From contig JAKURJ010000006.1 in NCBI GenBank assembly GCA_022452125.1, positions 1 to 27,394 on the forward strand: DNA of 27,394 nt. Reading direction: 5' to 3'. Below are positions 25,006-27,394 of this stretch, in pieces. Made by a program: the position numbers and the translations under genes. This DNA comes from Candidatus Poseidoniaceae archaeon (GTDB lineage Archaea > Thermoplasmatota > Poseidoniia > Poseidoniales > Poseidoniaceae). Each line of letters opens with the position of its first letter. The first letter of the stretch is position 1. The notes beneath the pieces are model-generated. The model was not told the DNA's origin. It did no database searches and saw only the letters and a list, made by a program, of their open reading frames with translations.

Positions 25006-26013
25006 TCATCCCTGTTGAATGACAGGAACTGGAACTTCGGACAGAATCTTTCGCACAATGTGCATTCCAGTAATTCCACGGATCTTTGCTTCCGGCTTCA
25101 TCACGATTCTGTGAGAAATAATCTGCAAAGCAATTCCTTTGATGTCATCTGGAATTACGTAATCTCTTCCATCAATAGCGGCTGCAGCGCGTCCAGTCTT
25201 GAACAAAGATTGGCTCGCACGAGGAGATGCACCGTTTACAACACGGTGGTCTTCACGGGTTCTTTGAACGATTTCGACAATGTAGGAAAGAATTGCTGGG
25301 TCAACGTGGACGGTTTCAAGCGCTTTCTGCATAGCAACTACCTTCTTTGGTGAGGTAATTTGCTCAACATCGTGTTGGTCCTTACCACGCAACTTACGGC
25401 GTGCTAGAATTGCCTTTTCTTCCGCACGGTCAGGGTAACCCATGCTCATCTTCATCAGGAAACGGTCCATCTGCGCTTCAGGCAGTGGGTATGTTCCTTC
25501 TTGCTCAATTGGGTTTTGAGTTGCCAATACAACGAATGGTGCTGGTAACTTGTGAGTGATACCCTCGATAGTAACCTGCTTTTCTTCCATTGCTTCAAGC
25601 AAAGCAGCTTGGGTTTTCGGCGGAGCACGGTTAATTTCGTCAGCTAGTAGAATGTTAGAGAACAGTGGTCCTGCGCGCAACTTGAATTCTCCAGATTTTT
25701 GGTCGTACATGTACGTACCCATGATATCGCTCGGTAGCAAGTCAGGTGTGAACTGAACACGCTTGAACTTACAACCTAGAGCACGAGCGAATGTATTTGC
25801 TAGCAAGGTTTTAGCTAATCCTGGGAAATCTTCCAATAGCATGTTACCGTTAGATAGGATTCCAACAGTTACTCTGCGGAGGTTTTCGTTCTTACCAATG
25901 ATAACTTTCGATACTTCACCCATTAGTGAATTTGCAATCGAAGATACAGTGGCAATGAGGTCCTTTGTGCGATGGTCGCCTGCTGGCGCTCCTGCTTGGA
26001 ATCCTGCGTTCAT
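25006..26013 (-). CDS. MoxR-family AAA+ ATPase
   Basis: AAA+ chaperone-like ATPase of the MoxR group, usually paired with von Willebrand factor A or DUF58 proteins. The family form of the P-loop, EDFPGLAKT (61-69), lacks the GK pair and matches the MoxR GVPGLAKT version. Walker B is LLADEINRAPPKTQAALLEAM with D125/E126, followed by VLATQNPIEQEGTYPLPEAQMDRF, a hallmark segment. The 335 residues are typical. A site AAGGGGTG (26022-26029) lies 8 bases before the ATG. No DUF58 or VWA gene is adjacent here: aIF5B is upstream and ParA downstream, so the partner must be elsewhere or the role differs. Confidence 0.93.
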   Translation of the reverse strand: MNAGFQAGAPAGDHRTKDLIATVSSIANSLMGEVSKVIIGKNENLRRVTVGILSNGNMLLEDFPGLAKTLLANTFARALGCKFKRVQFTPDLLPSDIMGTYMYDQKSGEFKLRAGPLFSNILLADEINRAPPKTQAALLEAMEEKQVTIEGITHKLPAPFVVLATQNPIEQEGTYPLPEAQMDRFLMKMSMGYPDRAEEKAILARRKLRGKDQHDVEQITSPKKVVAMQKALETVHVDPAILSYIVEIVQRTREDHRVVNGASPRASQSLFKTGRAAAAIDGRDYVIPDDIKGIALQIISHRIVMKPEAKIRGITGMHIVRKILSEVPVPVIQQG

Positions 26014-26113
26014 GGTAATAGCACCCCTTGGTACAAGTCACCAACCAGCCCATTCCATACTTCAAGGTATTGCGTCCGTAAGTCGTAAAGAATCGCGACG
26101 TACAGCGTTTATC

Positions 26114-27394
26114 TCAACGGCCCCAAAAGTGATCCTGCTTACGATGTAGACGGGTAATTTCTTCCAAAATTTCCTCTTCAATCGGCGTTAAATCGAGTTT
26201 TCTCAATCTCTTAGCATGTGATGATGGGATGTCTACCCAAAATTCGTCACCCTCTTCGATTTGTCTACCTACTGTAGGGCCCATGACAGCAACGGCTAAT
26301 TCTTCACCTTGATGTCCTTGTTTTACATCTTCGCTGGACCTGGTTCTGAGGCTCTTAATTTGACCAATAGGTGTACCGTCTAATTTCATGATCCTTTGAC
26401 CTATGTGGACTCTGCCTCCGAGGACTCTCATACCAACAATGGCTGGTCCTTTGTTCCTGAAGGTGTGGTCTTTGAGATACAACAAGTGACCGGGATAAAC
26501 CAAATTTTCTCTTGCAGCAGCATCCATTTCTGCTTTAGTGGTGTCTCTCCACTCTTCAAATTCTTCGAGAATCCGATAGATAATATCTGCACTGATGAAC
26601 TTGATTTCAGCATCGGGCCCCTCTAGTTTTGGTTGAACCTCTGTGTTTCCTTTTACAGAGAATCCAAGGATTACCTGATTCAATGCATCATCAGCACACT
26701 GAGCGGTGATTATGTCTCTTTTATTGACGGGACCTACTGTGGCCATTCGAATAGGTATTTCCATCTTGTCCAATTCAAAAGCTAGTGCTTCTAGGCCACC
26801 AACAGTATCCGCTTTGATTACGACGCCTTCTTCAGCGATGTCAACGGAAATCTTTGCTTCTTTGAAAGCCTCTTTTTCAGCACTTGATTTTGCTTCTGCA
26901 GTATTTGTTTGCCTCAATGTAGTTCCAGCTAGTACGTTTTCTAGATTAGGCGCTACAATCTTCAATCCACAGGCTGCACCTGCGGTCTCGCATGATTCCC
27001 CGCGGTCACCAGCGTCTCTCATTTCGGACATTCCTTTTGGTCTGAACATCCCTTTGATATGGGTTGAAAATGGGCCATCAGAACCTACTAGAGTGATTGT
27101 ATCGCCTACATTCAATTCACCACGATTGAGGATTACATCGATTGTTTTTCCTAAGCCTCTCTCATCCTTCATCTCTAGGACTGTGCCCTCGCCCTCGCCA
27201 AGAGTATCTCTCAGGCTTTCCTCTAGGAAACGTGCTGCCAGTCCTACGGTTACTGTGAGCAAGTCTTGGAGACCTTCTCCATCTTTAGCTGAACATGGGA
27301 CCATAGCGAGATTAGATTTGAAATCCCGAATCTTGTCATACCTTTCGATATTGAAGCCGTGTTCGCTGAATTGACCGAGTAGTTTCCAATATCT
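26114..27394 (-). CDS. infB: Translation initiation factor aIF5B (partial, 5' end outside the window)
   Basis: GTPase that joins the ribosomal subunits. Only the C-terminal part is present; the reading frame stays open past the window edge and its first codons encode GQFSEHGFNIERYDKIRDF then MVPCSAKDGEGL, the end of the G domain with the SAK motif. Domain II follows (GKTIDVILNRGELNVGDTI), then domain III (AEEGVVIKADTVGGLEALAFEL, then IRMATVGPVNKRDIITA) and domain IV (GMRVLGGRVHIGQRIMKLDG, GPTVGRQIEEGDEFWV). The sequence ends normally with a helical C-terminal tail. The G-domain P-loop is not in view. It is transcribed toward MoxR, with a 100-base gap between them. Confidence 0.95.
   Translation of the reverse strand, partial: RYWKLLGQFSEHGFNIERYDKIRDFKSNLAMVPCSAKDGEGLQDLLTVTVGLAARFLEESLRDTLGEGEGTVLEMKDERGLGKTIDVILNRGELNVGDTITLVGSDGPFSTHIKGMFRPKGMSEMRDAGDRGESCETAGAACGLKIVAPNLENVLAGTTLRQTNTAEAKSSAEKEAFKEAKISVDIAEEGVVIKADTVGGLEALAFELDKMEIPIRMATVGPVNKRDIITAQCADDALNQVILGFSVKGNTEVQPKLEGPDAEIKFISADIIYRILEEFEEWRDTTKAEMDAAARENLVYPGHLLYLKDHTFRNKGPAIVGMRVLGGRVHIGQRIMKLDGTPIGQIKSLRTRSSEDVKQGHQGEELAVAVMGPTVGRQIEEGDEFWVDIPSSHAKRLRKLDLTPIEEEILEEITRLHRKQDHFWGR

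Noticed and set aside
26706..27374. A 222-residue plus-strand frame opposite aIF5B
   Set aside because: aIF5B domains II-III fully explain this stretch; the opposite frame is low-complexity Ser/Pro/Ile.

Overview
The window looks like a piece of a planktonic euryarchaeal genome, most likely Marine Group II (Poseidoniales). The domain assignment is firm: archaeal EF-1A followed by archaeal-type S10, aIF5B, a GINS51-like replication protein, a family B DNA polymerase, and a tRNA-Leu without encoded CCA. The order-level assignment is inference from the style of the surface proteins: a PKD-type lipoprotein, a ~2000-residue membrane-anchored exoprotein with immune-inhibitor-A-like modules, and a propeller protein with thrombospondin-type-3 calcium repeats. 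I see no phage, insertion sequence, CRISPR array or obvious island. Genes are tightly packed, and no gene-free stretch reaches 300 bases.

Layout. 97-5586 (+): DNA polymerase B, a PKD-domain lipoprotein, then EF-1A and S10, closed by three consecutive hairpins ending in a T10 tract (5589-5693). 5701-6699 (-): a GINS51-like replication factor, convergent with S10 and divergent from 6747/6798-12743 (+), the giant exoprotein. tRNA-Leu(CAA) follows at 12772-12853. 12869-13585 (-): a HAD phosphatase of the phosphoglycolate phosphatase type, divergent from 13661-16294 (+), a P1B heavy-metal ATPase. On the + strand then come a winged-helix regulator, a triple zinc-ribbon protein and a CDP-alcohol phosphatidyltransferase whose 5' end carries an in-frame TAA. 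18216-23371 (+): a long coiled-coil protein followed by a secreted propeller/TSP3/TM protein. 23372-27394 (-): in transcription order aIF5B (cut by the window edge), MoxR AAA+ ATPase, ParA-type ATPase, a small ribbon-helix-helix-like protein and a small protein with a weak PIN-like look.

How they fit together. Translation (EF-1A, S10, aIF5B, tRNA-Leu) and replication (PolB, GINS) form the housekeeping core. The large exported proteins are the variable surface component. The ATPase and winged-helix gene may be a metal-efflux unit. The ParA plus small DNA-binding-like protein may be a segregation pair or the remnant of a toxin-antitoxin pair. The strongest anomalies are the stop codon inside a conserved motif of the phospholipid synthase gene, the hairpin cluster after S10, a second HMA-like domain without cysteines in the metal ATPase, and the ParA/RHH/small-ORF cluster. 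No clear new multi-gene system emerged. The best candidates for one are the coiled-coil/TSP3 pair and the ParA cluster.
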